64,000 nt of DNA. Source: an uncultured Eubacteriales bacterium (GTDB lineage: Bacteria; Bacillota; Clostridia; Oscillospirales; CAG-272). Shown one piece after another: positions 34,042 to 40,889 of this stretch. Both the position numbers and the translations under genes were made by a program. The stretch's first letter is position 1. The number at the start of each line of letters is the position of its first letter. The stretch lies in assembly GCA_900544985.1 (NCBI GenBank), contig UQXK01000001.1, positions 1 through 64,000 of the forward strand, read 5' to 3'. Under the pieces are notes generated by a model, which made no database searches, was not told the DNA's origin, and saw only the letters and a list, made by a program, of their open reading frames with translations.

Positions 34042-34071
34042 AAAAATACCGCCCGGCTATTGCCGGACGGT
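34042..34071 (-). terminator. Terminator between early and late operons
   Basis: Minus strand CCGTCCGGC-AATA-GCCGGGCGG followed by TATTTTTAT. It lies between the late regulator gene and the symporter; the late operon leader then begins with GGGAGGAGG (34030-34022 region) ahead of a short ATG frame. Confidence 0.75.
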
Positions 34072-34095
34072 TGCTTGATAGAATTTTACGATAGT

Positions 34096-34104
34096 ATTAT
34101 AACA
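34096..34104 (-). promoter_or_regulatory. Extended -10 candidate after the late regulator
   Basis: Reverse strand TGTTATAAT (34104-34096) with no good -35 at 17 bp. Such a weak promoter fits a site needing the ArpU/DUF1492-like activator encoded just upstream, but transcription would first meet the terminator at 34071-34042, so antitermination is also possible. Confidence 0.3.
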
Positions 34105-34131
34105 CATACAGTCGGGACATTTGGGACAACT

Positions 34132-34542
34132 TTATTTTTTACCTTTTTCTGAACGATTCAAAAAACGATAGCACGCTTTTTTTACACTGTCATCGGTATT
34201 TCCGCCTCCGATAGACAACGCAATTTGATTCCATGTCATTAAATCTATAAATCTGTATGACAATATCAATCGCATTTGATAGTCATCCACTGAGCTTATG
34301 TAAGCGTCAATATTTTTGCGTTCTGATATGTATTTTATCTGCTCGTTCTTGATTCTATCTTTGAGTTCTACAATTAAAGGAACAAGTTCTTCAATTATAT
34401 TCTTTGACGAAGACCCGCGAGGCATGCCACTGATATTCATTCCACCTGGTTCTAATTTTGATTCAAGATCCGCCAGCCTTAAACTATCTCTTTCTATCAG
34501 CTTGTTTAAATAATACAGTTTACTGAGTTCGCGTAATGTCAT
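34132..34542 (-). CDS. Late transcription regulator (DUF1492/ArpU-like sigma-region-4 fold)
   Basis: 136 residues from ATG 34542 (GGAGG upstream). LRELSKLYYLNKLIERDSLR and GMPRGSSSKNIIEELVPLIV match the DUF1492 N-terminus; the end has a sigma-70 region 4-like helix-turn-helix (MRLILSYRFIDLMTWNQIAL). These proteins switch on late genes in Firmicutes phages. Location at the end of the early operon and just before the late one fits. Confidence 0.8.
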   Translation of the reverse strand: MTLRELSKLYYLNKLIERDSLRLADLESKLEPGGMNISGMPRGSSSKNIIEELVPLIVELKDRIKNEQIKYISERKNIDAYISSVDDYQMRLILSYRFIDLMTWNQIALSIGGGNTDDSVKKACYRFLNRSEKGKK

Positions 34543-34858
34543 TATTTTCCTCCTCATCTATATAGTTTCGACCAAATATGCAATGGAAGTCTGCAATGGT
34601 CAAGTTGTATTTTTTCATAGCTATTTTTTGTGTCTCTTTTTGCAGCTCTCTGCATATTTCAGCATTTTTATGTACGGCATTATCTCCGAAAATATGGCAA
34701 CTGAAATGGTGAAGATATACCGTCAGACCATATTTTTCGGATTTCTGCCTGTATGGACCGAAGAATATATGGTGCTTGTCCAAAGGATCTGTTCCTGTTC
34801 CGTATCTGCCGCAGATATAACATCTGCGGCTGTCTTTTTGAATAATACTTTTAGCCAT
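34520..34858 (-). CDS. HNH-like phage protein (recombination-module type)
   Basis: 112 residues from ATG 34858 (GGAG upstream). CYICGRYGTGTDPLDKHHIF and YGLTVYLHHFSCHIFGDNAV carry Cys-x2-Cys and the HH/H of a degenerate HNH/zinc fold. Such proteins stand near late regulators in Firmicutes phages; nuclease activity is likely but unproven. Overlaps the late regulator by 23 bp. Confidence 0.65.
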   Translation of the reverse strand: MAKSIIQKDSRRCYICGRYGTGTDPLDKHHIFFGPYRQKSEKYGLTVYLHHFSCHIFGDNAVHKNAEICRELQKETQKIAMKKYNLTIADFHCIFGRNYIDEEENNDITRTQ

Positions 34859-34934
34859 TAAAATCTCCAAAATTTTATTATTTATTTGTATTTTGTGTGG
34901 ATAGATTTTTTTTGCACTCTCAAAATCAACTCGA

Positions 34935-35111
34935 TTAAATCTCTTTTTCATACCGCGGAGTATATTTTTGGCAGTCTCTCGGCTCCCCTCCGCGCATTTT
35001 TCCCGTATCGAGTAAATAATGACATACATTTATGCCGAATTTGTCGCTCTTTCCTGCATGGCGAAGTTTGCGCCAATAGCGACATCCTCGGCATGTTCCC
35101 GGTCGTTTCAT
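34935..35111 (-). CDS. Small zinc-binding phage protein
   Basis: 58 residues: RPGTCRGCRYWRKLRHAGKS ... CHYLLDTGKMRGGEPRDCQK with four Cys in a C-x2-C ... C ... C pattern. AGGAGG lies 12 bases upstream of the ATG. Function unknown. Confidence 0.6.
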   Translation of the reverse strand: MKRPGTCRGCRYWRKLRHAGKSDKFGINVCHYLLDTGKMRGGEPRDCQKYTPRYEKEI

Positions 35112-35119
35112 TTTTATTG

Positions 35120-36187
35120 TCAACCTCCTATCTTCCAATCGTCTTTTCGTACCGAAAACGCATCTCCGCACTGTATAATGTCGGGGGAATTGCTATTCGC
35201 AATTTTTATCGCAAACTTGTCGATTTCGTAAGCAAAATACTTAACATTTGTAAATCCCATTTTGTCAAGGCAATAACGACCTGTGCCGATACCATCGTAC
35301 ATGGAAAGACATAGTATATCTTCGTCCCTCGGCACATTCTTAAATGCACCGTTCAGAATATGTATGATAACCTCAGCAGTCCAGCCGTTGCCAAGTCCCT
35401 TATATCTTTGCATGTTGCTGACCGATGCCGTATATCCATCTGGCAATGTTTGCAGACGTTCACATTCAACTGGGGTCAGCTTTCTGATAATATAACATCC
35501 GTCGGGCAGATTGATAGAATATACACGCCCTTTCACCTCGATCAATCCGTTTTTGACCTCATAAACCCTTTTAATGCTTTCTTTGTCTTTCCCCGATCCT
35601 GTAAACGGCGTTGGATGTTCGTCTGTCTTTATAGCAACACCACTTGCGCCATATGTCGAATCATAACAACAAATATTCTGAACACTTGTGAAACTGTATT
35701 GCGCTTTCAATGTTTGCGATTTTCCATCGGATGTTGTGTTGATCGGAACATATACAAGTGTTCTGACATGCTTCGATAAGTTATGTTCTAATGTACTTCC
35801 TTTTTGTTCAGTAGCAGTCAAACAGTAAGACTTTGATTGACAGCATACACCGCTTTCAAGAATATCCGCAAGAAGTATTCCACGATCATGCGGTTGATCG
35901 ACTTTCCAATTAAAGGCATAGAATCGTTGTCGGTTTTGAGCGGATACAAGCGCGGAATTTATGTACATCAAATCAGCGCCAAGTTCTTTTGATATTTCAT
36001 CTTTTATCGGTTGGGCAGCGCTCTTGTTGTTTTCATACAAGAAGAAGTCAGGTTTGAATTTTTCTTTTGCAATTACATAATTGCGAAAAAGCTCCCAACC
36101 TATACCGCTCGGCTCCGTTTCACGGTTGTTCTTTTGTGCTATACTCCATTTTGTACATGGCGAGCCGCCAATCAAAAGTTTTATCAT
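35120..36187 (-). CDS. DNA (cytosine-5) methyltransferase, circularly permuted
   Basis: 355 residues. Motifs occur as IV-X then I-III. N-terminus: LLIGGSPCTKWSIAQ (motif IV, catalytic PC), YENNKSAAQPI (motif VI, ENN in place of ENV), SAQNRQRFYAFNW (VIII), RKLTPVECERLQTLPDGY (IX/X). C-terminus: ILCLSMYDGIGTGRYCLDKM (motif I, SAM-binding) and YFAYEIDKFAIKIANSNSPD (II), GDAFSVRKDDWKIGG (III). The C-terminal WKIGG echoes the N-terminal LLIGG at the new ends. Methylates cytosine in DNA, perhaps against host restriction. Start 36187 follows GAGGAG. Confidence 0.85.
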   Translation of the reverse strand: MIKLLIGGSPCTKWSIAQKNNRETEPSGIGWELFRNYVIAKEKFKPDFFLYENNKSAAQPIKDEISKELGADLMYINSALVSAQNRQRFYAFNWKVDQPHDRGILLADILESGVCCQSKSYCLTATEQKGSTLEHNLSKHVRTLVYVPINTTSDGKSQTLKAQYSFTSVQNICCYDSTYGASGVAIKTDEHPTPFTGSGKDKESIKRVYEVKNGLIEVKGRVYSINLPDGCYIIRKLTPVECERLQTLPDGYTASVSNMQRYKGLGNGWTAEVIIHILNGAFKNVPRDEDILCLSMYDGIGTGRYCLDKMGFTNVKYFAYEIDKFAIKIANSNSPDIIQCGDAFSVRKDDWKIGG

Positions 36188-36843
36188 CTCAACTCCTCTA
36201 CATAACACCAGCTTTGAGGCGGACGGGTAAGTGTTTTTCTTTTGTTGGCTCCGCACCTTGTATATCCATTTATTGGATCATCATCAAAACAAAGATAACG
36301 GCAGTTTTTGCATGTTTTGTCCGTTGCATAGCCCGTTCCTTTGCAGAATGTTGCAAAATCCGAAAGTTCTCGCGGTTTATCATAGATTACAATGTCAGAT
36401 ATGTGCCAGCCGTAAATTGTTTTACCTTTTGCATAAATGTTAATATCTTCTCGTTCGAGCTGAGTTTCCAAAAGGCTGTCATCATCTATATCTGTTCCGT
36501 CACAGTAGTCGTATGGATATTCGATAATATTGTCACACACAAACTCGCCGATTACTTTGCCCTCTGCGAGATAAGCATTGTACCGATATGCAGGCAAGTG
36601 GGGGTTTACATCAACGACATCTTTTCCGCTTCGCCAGTTACCAGTAACACCAAACTCTTTTCGCCCATATCCGCTATTGACATAAAGGTGTAGAGCGTTT
36701 TTGCGATTATCATGTGTGCAGTAAATATAACACTTAAACGGCGTCTCTATCTTCGGTCTTGTTTTTCTGACTTCAATTGTCTTTTTGACCGAAGCTATCA
36801 GTTCGCACCATTTCGGTTGTATGCTTGTCAGTACAGAGTTCAT
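36184..36843 (-). CDS. ASCH-domain protein
   Basis: 219 residues. NSVLTSIQPKWCELIASVKK, TIEVRKTRPKIETPFKCYIY is an ASCH/PUA-like start; GKVIGEFVCDNI and YGWHISDIVIYDKPRELSDF follow. The C-terminus has C-x2-C pairs (CKNCRYLC..). ASCH domains bind RNA or modified bases; the neighbour is a DNA methylase. Overlaps the permuted methylase by 4 bp. Confidence 0.75.
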   Translation of the reverse strand: MNSVLTSIQPKWCELIASVKKTIEVRKTRPKIETPFKCYIYCTHDNRKNALHLYVNSGYGRKEFGVTGNWRSGKDVVDVNPHLPAYRYNAYLAEGKVIGEFVCDNIIEYPYDYCDGTDIDDDSLLETQLEREDINIYAKGKTIYGWHISDIVIYDKPRELSDFATFCKGTGYATDKTCKNCRYLCFDDDPINGYTRCGANKRKTLTRPPQSWCYVEELR

Positions 36844-37088
36844 TTCAAATACCCACATTTCTTCATTTCTTGGCATCTTATCTGCACATCATTCCAGTCT
36901 TTTAAGGCGAGATACGCAGATTTGAATTGCTCCATACCGCCTCTACCGCAGACAGGGCAATACGCTTCAAAATAAGTGTTAGGCTTTCCTCCGCATACTT
37001 TAAGTTGCGGCATTCCGTAATACACGCTGTCGCCGCTGTTCGGCTCATGGTCGCAACACACACAAGGTAGAATTTTATCAACTTTCAT
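36840..37088 (-). CDS. Lar-like zinc-ribbon protein
   Basis: 82 residues: LPCVCCDHEPNSGDSVYYGM ... AYCPVCGRGGMEQFKSAYLA then LKDWNDV, a zinc ribbon with the restriction-alleviation (Lar) type ending. Lar proteins protect phage DNA from host restriction; only similarity in form is claimed. Confidence 0.6.
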   Translation of the reverse strand: MKVDKILPCVCCDHEPNSGDSVYYGMPQLKVCGGKPNTYFEAYCPVCGRGGMEQFKSAYLALKDWNDVQIRCQEMKKCGYLK

Positions 37089-37594
37089 TTGCAACAATCT
37101 CCTTTCAGCAATTCGGGGGTGTCGTAAATATTGCCGATGACTTCTGCCACTTCAAGAGGTTCATCATCTTGATGATAATTCCACCACAATTCCCAAATAG
37201 AGATGAAATTATCATTAAAGCAGAAATAAGCGTTGTTCTGGAACGGTATTTTGCTATCAAGTAAATCGTAATCTATCTGCTGCGTTGTTGCGATTCCAAA
37301 CGCTCCGCACTCTTGAACGATTTTTCCACGCATATCGAAAAGCTCTACTATATCCCCCTCGAAAATCTTCTTACCGTTCTTGTCGGTCAAGCCTGTGTAC
37401 TGACTGATTGTTTTATAATCAATTTCTATACTCTTGATGCCATTTGTGTTAGTCATTTCAGTAGGTAAATTTTCAAAGCGTTCATCGTATAACCGTGTTA
37501 CTAATCCGTACACCCAATCGCCATTTTTATAGTTTGTTATGTAAAATCCCTTGTCGCGATTTATTGCTTTTCCTCTGAACAAAATTTCTCTCAT
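37085..37594 (-). CDS. YopX-family phage protein
   Basis: 169 residues. MREILFRGKAINRDKGFYIT, WVYGLVTRLYDERFENLPTE and ISQYTGLTDKNGKKIFEGDI plus AEVIGNIYDTPELL are the YopX signature. Common in SPbeta-like and other Firmicutes phages; function unknown. Start 37594 follows GGAGGAGAAAC. Confidence 0.85.
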   Translation of the reverse strand: MREILFRGKAINRDKGFYITNYKNGDWVYGLVTRLYDERFENLPTEMTNTNGIKSIEIDYKTISQYTGLTDKNGKKIFEGDIVELFDMRGKIVQECGAFGIATTQQIDYDLLDSKIPFQNNAYFCFNDNFISIWELWWNYHQDDEPLEVAEVIGNIYDTPELLKGDCCK

Positions 37595-38013
37595 TGTTTC
37601 TCCTCCATTAACATCTTCCACCTGAATTTTCGATTTGTTGGCACTTTACTCTCATCTTCGGCTCGAAAGCGGATGTCAAAGTCATGAACAGTATGCCCGT
37701 CCGGATGAAATGTCACGGGACTGTCATTGTCCCACTTTAAGAGCAAAGCCCACAACTCGGGATAGTTTCTGCGGAGTAGTCGGAGCCGGTCGATTCCTTG
37801 ATTATGACAAAACCAACACCCGCCACGGGCTGATGTGGTGTAAATCGGGCTGAGAAGGTTATTCTCTTCGCACCATTTGCGACAATACGCTTCATCCCAA
37901 CCGATCATCACAAGAGGGAGCATTTTGCCGGGAACAGAATGTCGTTTGATTCGTTCCGGCTCATCTGCGGCGATACCGAGATATTGAACAGTATTTATCT
38001 TTGCCCCCTGTTC

Positions 38014-38223
38014 AATGGGGCAAGAGGAAAACTCTCTTTTTGAGTTGTGTGTTGCACCAAATGCCGCGAATGATTGGAAATCCGTATATATTGGTCGAGG
38101 GCACTCGCTTTGAGCCTGCTTTGGCAGAACGGCATTGTCCTTCTCGGAAAACCGTATCGAATCCAATATCGCTCTCTGTTTGAGTTTTGAGTTGCAATGT
38201 GGGTGCCACATTGTTGGGAATCC
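38014..38223 (-). repeat. Three 70-bp tandem units in three reading frames
   Basis: Units at 38223-38154, 38153-38084 and 38083-38014. Pairwise identity about 50% by hand count; between units 1 and 3, 22 of 25 bases match at unit positions 28-52. Each translates in its own frame to GFP......C...LK: EGFPTMWHPHCNSKLK, YGFPRRTMPFCQSRLK, YGFPIIRGIWCNTQLK. Confidence 0.75.
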
Positions 38224-38231
38224 TTCGATTG

Positions 38232-38243
38232 CTCTCTCTCTCT
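38232..38243 (-). repeat. (GA)6 dinucleotide tract at frame junction
   Basis: Six CT units on the plus strand. Frame of the upstream half enters as CGG-AGA-GAG-AGA-GAG-CAA; with one unit less it reads RRERAIEGFP and joins the downstream frame. Confidence 0.7.
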
Positions 38244-38523
38244 CCGTTTGGGCACATGGTAAAAAATTTTTTCGTATGTAAGTTTTTCGCCGTTTTTCAT
38301 GGCACAAATATGTTCAACCTCAACACCATATCTCTCCTTGATGATCTTGTCGGCTTTCTTTTTGAACTCTACCATGGGCGGTAAATCTGCCGGAATACTA
38401 TCGGTCGCCCACACCTCGGCGTGTACGATACGGTCGAGAGGCAGTCCGAGAAGCCGGATAGCTTCAAGGCAAGCGAGGCTATCTTTGCCGTATGATAAAG
38501 ATAGTACATATTGTGTGTTTGAA

Positions 38524-39153
38524 TCACTTGTCATTTTCTTCTCCCTTAAACTCTTTGTAGTCTACTTCATTCGGTGTGTCAATGTTGATGATTATAGCCT
38601 TTGAGAATGCTCTTTCTGCCACTTCATTGAGATAACTTTCTAACGTAGCTTCGCTCTTCTTGTTGGCGTTATACTGCTCGATTGTTATTTTGCCTTGTTC
38701 AAGCGCGACTTCATTGAAGCGCGGGTCATATCCAAACTTCTCACAGAGCGCCTCATCGTTATGGTCGTAGTAATCTTCCTTAAATTCCTCACATTCGTCA
38801 TAATAGCGTTCGTTGTAGCACGCATATTCTCCGACGCTGACACTTCCAATCGACGCAAGCCATCTTCCATAGTCCTCGTACACAACATCGCTATCTACCA
38901 TAGCCACAATTGGCAATGTCGGATTTTCTGCGACTATCCTCAAAAGAGTTTCGGTGTTTCTTTCAGTATTAAGTTCCATTTCAGTTTCCTCCTGTGATTC
39001 AAATTTTTTTCCGCCACAATGGTAAAATGCGTCATCTGGTTGCCAGTCTTCTATAACGATGTCGTTGGTGAGGTCGCACATATATCCACCTTCTCCCAAG
39101 TACACGCAATGCTCGCATTCATAGCAATCTTTTCTTTCGGGCGGCATCTTCAT
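38524..39153 (-). CDS. Hypothetical phage protein with Cys-rich N-terminus
   Basis: 209 residues: KDCYECEHCVYLGEGGYMCD near the start (C-x2-C-x2-C like zinc site), then an acidic, tyrosine-rich middle (YYDECEEFKEDYYDHNDEAL) and helical C-terminus. Overlaps the PP-loop gene by 11 bp. No known domain beyond the knuckle. Confidence 0.6.
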   Translation of the reverse strand: MKMPPERKDCYECEHCVYLGEGGYMCDLTNDIVIEDWQPDDAFYHCGGKKFESQEETEMELNTERNTETLLRIVAENPTLPIVAMVDSDVVYEDYGRWLASIGSVSVGEYACYNERYYDECEEFKEDYYDHNDEALCEKFGYDPRFNEVALEQGKITIEQYNANKKSEATLESYLNEVAERAFSKAIIINIDTPNEVDYKEFKGEENDK

Positions 39154-39326
39154 TTTTCTTCCTCCCCATCTCGATAATAAATTCCCTCAATTCTGTCAAC
39201 CAAAAGAGTAAGTTCCACTCCATCAGGCATCAATGCTCTGAAAATACCGTTTTCGGCGTTTTGCAGATGAATTACTCCGGATATGAATACCATATCGCCG
39301 TGTCTGTTTTGGTAATGCACCGTCAT
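39150..39326 (-). CDS. Small hypothetical protein (58 aa)
   Basis: Starts MTVHYQNRHGDMVFISGVIH and ends GIYYRDGEEEK; beta-rich. GGAGGG lies upstream and the stop overlaps the next start as ATGA. No family recognised. Confidence 0.6.
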   Translation of the reverse strand: MTVHYQNRHGDMVFISGVIHLQNAENGIFRALMPDGVELTLLVDRIEGIYYRDGEEEK

Positions 39327-39332
39327 CTTTGT

Positions 39333-39530
39333 TCACCCTCCATTCTTGCTACGAATGTATTTTTCTCCCTCCACTCGTTCTTTTATTTTGTTGATGTCAA
39401 TTTCAATTCGCGCCATTGATTCGGGATAATATACAGACAAAAGGATCTTTTGCGGCTCATGTTTGTCCGAGAGAAGAAAAGCCGCAAGCTCTCTTGATAT
39501 TTGCTCCTTTATAATCTCATTTTGCGTCAT
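39333..39530 (-). CDS. Small hypothetical protein (65 aa)
   Basis: Helix-rich: MTQNEIIKEQISRELAAFLL then SVYYPESMARIEIDINKIKE. GGGGGAAAG upstream; overlaps the preceding gene's stop. Unknown function. Confidence 0.55.
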   Translation of the reverse strand: MTQNEIIKEQISRELAAFLLSDKHEPQKILLSVYYPESMARIEIDINKIKERVEGEKYIRSKNGG

Positions 39531-39766
39531 TTTCTTTCCCCCGCTTCCTTGGAAGCCGTTATATTCGTTCCATTCGTGCGGTAGGTTGCTATGTAGTAAT
39601 TTCGCTTATCTTCTGAAAGATTTATAAGGCGTTGGTCCGCCCGCTCTCTGCCCGCGACAAGCTCTTTGGGCGTTTTATAAAAAGAGCATTTTTCACACTC
39701 TTTTTCCCGAAGCGCGCCGCATATCGCTTCACCCTTGTCAAATGCACATTTTGCGTTTTTGCTCAT
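39527..39766 (-). CDS. Small Cys-containing phage protein
   Basis: 79 residues. KNAKCAFDKGEAICGALREK ECEKCSFYKTP shows C-x9-C ... C-x2-C, a probable zinc site, then a helical tail. A recurrent small early protein of Firmicutes prophages; role unknown. Confidence 0.6.
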   Translation of the reverse strand: MSKNAKCAFDKGEAICGALREKECEKCSFYKTPKELVAGRERADQRLINLSEDKRNYYIATYRTNGTNITASKEAGERK

Positions 39767-39963
39767 AGTCTTGTCCTTGAAGAAAAAGAAAAGCTCTTCT
39801 TTTTCTCTTCCTCTTTCCAGATCTCGTATCTTTGACGGACATCTGGGTGCTCGTCGAAAAACTTATAGTGTTTCGAAAGAGACTTGTCCACCATATCGAA
39901 AAGCTCTGCAAGCTGTTCGTTTTTTCTCTTCTCTTCGAGATATGCTTCATATAGTACGTTCAT
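39763..39963 (-). CDS. Small hypothetical protein (66 aa)
   Basis: MNVLYEAYLEEKRKNEQLAE, an acidic-basic coiled helix, with Lys/Ser-rich end. AAAGGAG upstream, 4-bp overlap with the next gene. Unknown. Confidence 0.55.
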   Translation of the reverse strand: MNVLYEAYLEEKRKNEQLAELFDMVDKSLSKHYKFFDEHPDVRQRYEIWKEEEKKKSFSFSSRTRL

Positions 39964-40001
39964 CTTTTACTCCTTTTATGATAGATAGTTTTTATTTTCA
40001 T

Positions 40002-40889
40002 TTATGTTTCTTGTCCTTTATCTGCCAAATCAAGGTTTGCCGCAGCTTGTTCGAAATAACTCTTTTTAAGTTCAATTCCAATGTGTCTGCGATTCATTTT
40101 AAGTGCCTGATACCCAGTCGATCCGATACCGTCAAATGGATCAAGTACGATTTCGCCCTCTCGGCTCCACAATTCAATACATCGTTCAATCACCGGTAAC
40201 TGCAATGGGCAGATATGGCGTTCATCTTTTTCGCTTCGGGCACTTTTTCTCTGTAATGTTGCACTTTGATTTATGTCCCACCATACTGGCGTTGCATATT
40301 CATCCCACACAGGGGAGGCTATCTGTTGCCAATGTGATACAGGGTATTCTTCGGGTTCATGACAAAGCGGCTCCGGATTTGTCCCGGGTTTTCTAAAAGT
40401 ACAGATAAAATCCGGTATGCCTTGTCTGCTCATAGCAGAGTCTTTTTTTAGTTGTTTCCACAAAAGACCGAGAGCTTTTGTGCGCTGCATTGCTGTTACG
40501 GGATTTTTCCAAATACATACCTCAGAATGATAGATGAATCCGAGCGACTGCATCCAGCGAATTACATCGCCGCGGAAGTCTCTTATTCCTATTACGCCAT
40601 CTTTTTCTTTTGATGTAGGCAAGTTCATACAATGGATCGAGACAAGACGTCCCGGCATCATGACACGGAACCATTCAGTACCGAGAAATTTATAGTGTTC
40701 CGCGAATTCGTCATATGTTCTGCTATTTCCCATATCCCTATCGCTATTTGAATATGTATAAAGTGATGCGAAAGGAATAGAAGTAATGCAGTAGTGAATA
40801 CTGTTAGATGGAATTCCCGCAAGTACCTCACAAGAATCGCCATTATATAACACATAATTATTTCCTCTGACTTGATCTAAAACTTTCAT
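40002..40889 (-). CDS. DNA methyltransferase (N4-cytosine/N6-adenine, beta class)
   Basis: 295 residues. Motif IV near the start: CITSIPFASLYTY, where the usual SPPF/DPPY reads SIPF. The SAM motif is at the end: VLDPFDGIGSTGYQALKMNR and GIELKKSYFEQA. Order IV-I marks the beta class. Sits after the SNF2 helicase with a 4-bp overlap. The altered IPF motif may alter or lower activity. Confidence 0.85.
   Translation of the reverse strand: MKVLDQVRGNNYVLYNGDSCEVLAGIPSNSIHYCITSIPFASLYTYSNSDRDMGNSRTYDEFAEHYKFLGTEWFRVMMPGRLVSIHCMNLPTSKEKDGVIGIRDFRGDVIRWMQSLGFIYHSEVCIWKNPVTAMQRTKALGLLWKQLKKDSAMSRQGIPDFICTFRKPGTNPEPLCHEPEEYPVSHWQQIASPVWDEYATPVWWDINQSATLQRKSARSEKDERHICPLQLPVIERCIELWSREGEIVLDPFDGIGSTGYQALKMNRRHIGIELKKSYFEQAAANLDLADKGQET

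Larger units (their letters stand above)
37591..38534 (-). pseudogene. PP-loop PAPS-reductase-like gene, frame broken at (GA)6
   Basis: N-terminal half (38534-) reads LSLSYGKDSLACLEAIRLLG (PP-loop), ATDSIPADLPPMVEFKKKAD and MKNGEKLTYEKIFYHVPKRR. The rest of the domain is in another frame: INTVQYLGIAADEPERIKRH, WCEENNLLSPIYTTSARGGC, WFCHNQGIDRLRLLRRNYPE. Removing one GA unit at 38232-38243 joins the two. The next 210 bp hold three 70-bp repeat units, each encoding a GFP-x6-C-x3-LK loop in a different frame. Third PP-loop gene of this phage. May be decayed, phase-variable or frameshift-expressed. Confidence 0.7.

Noticed and set aside
37995..38534. Stand-alone 179-residue PP-loop protein
   Set aside because: The frame ends in unrelated sequence while the rest of the enzyme domain continues in another frame; a broken or frame-controlled gene explains both.
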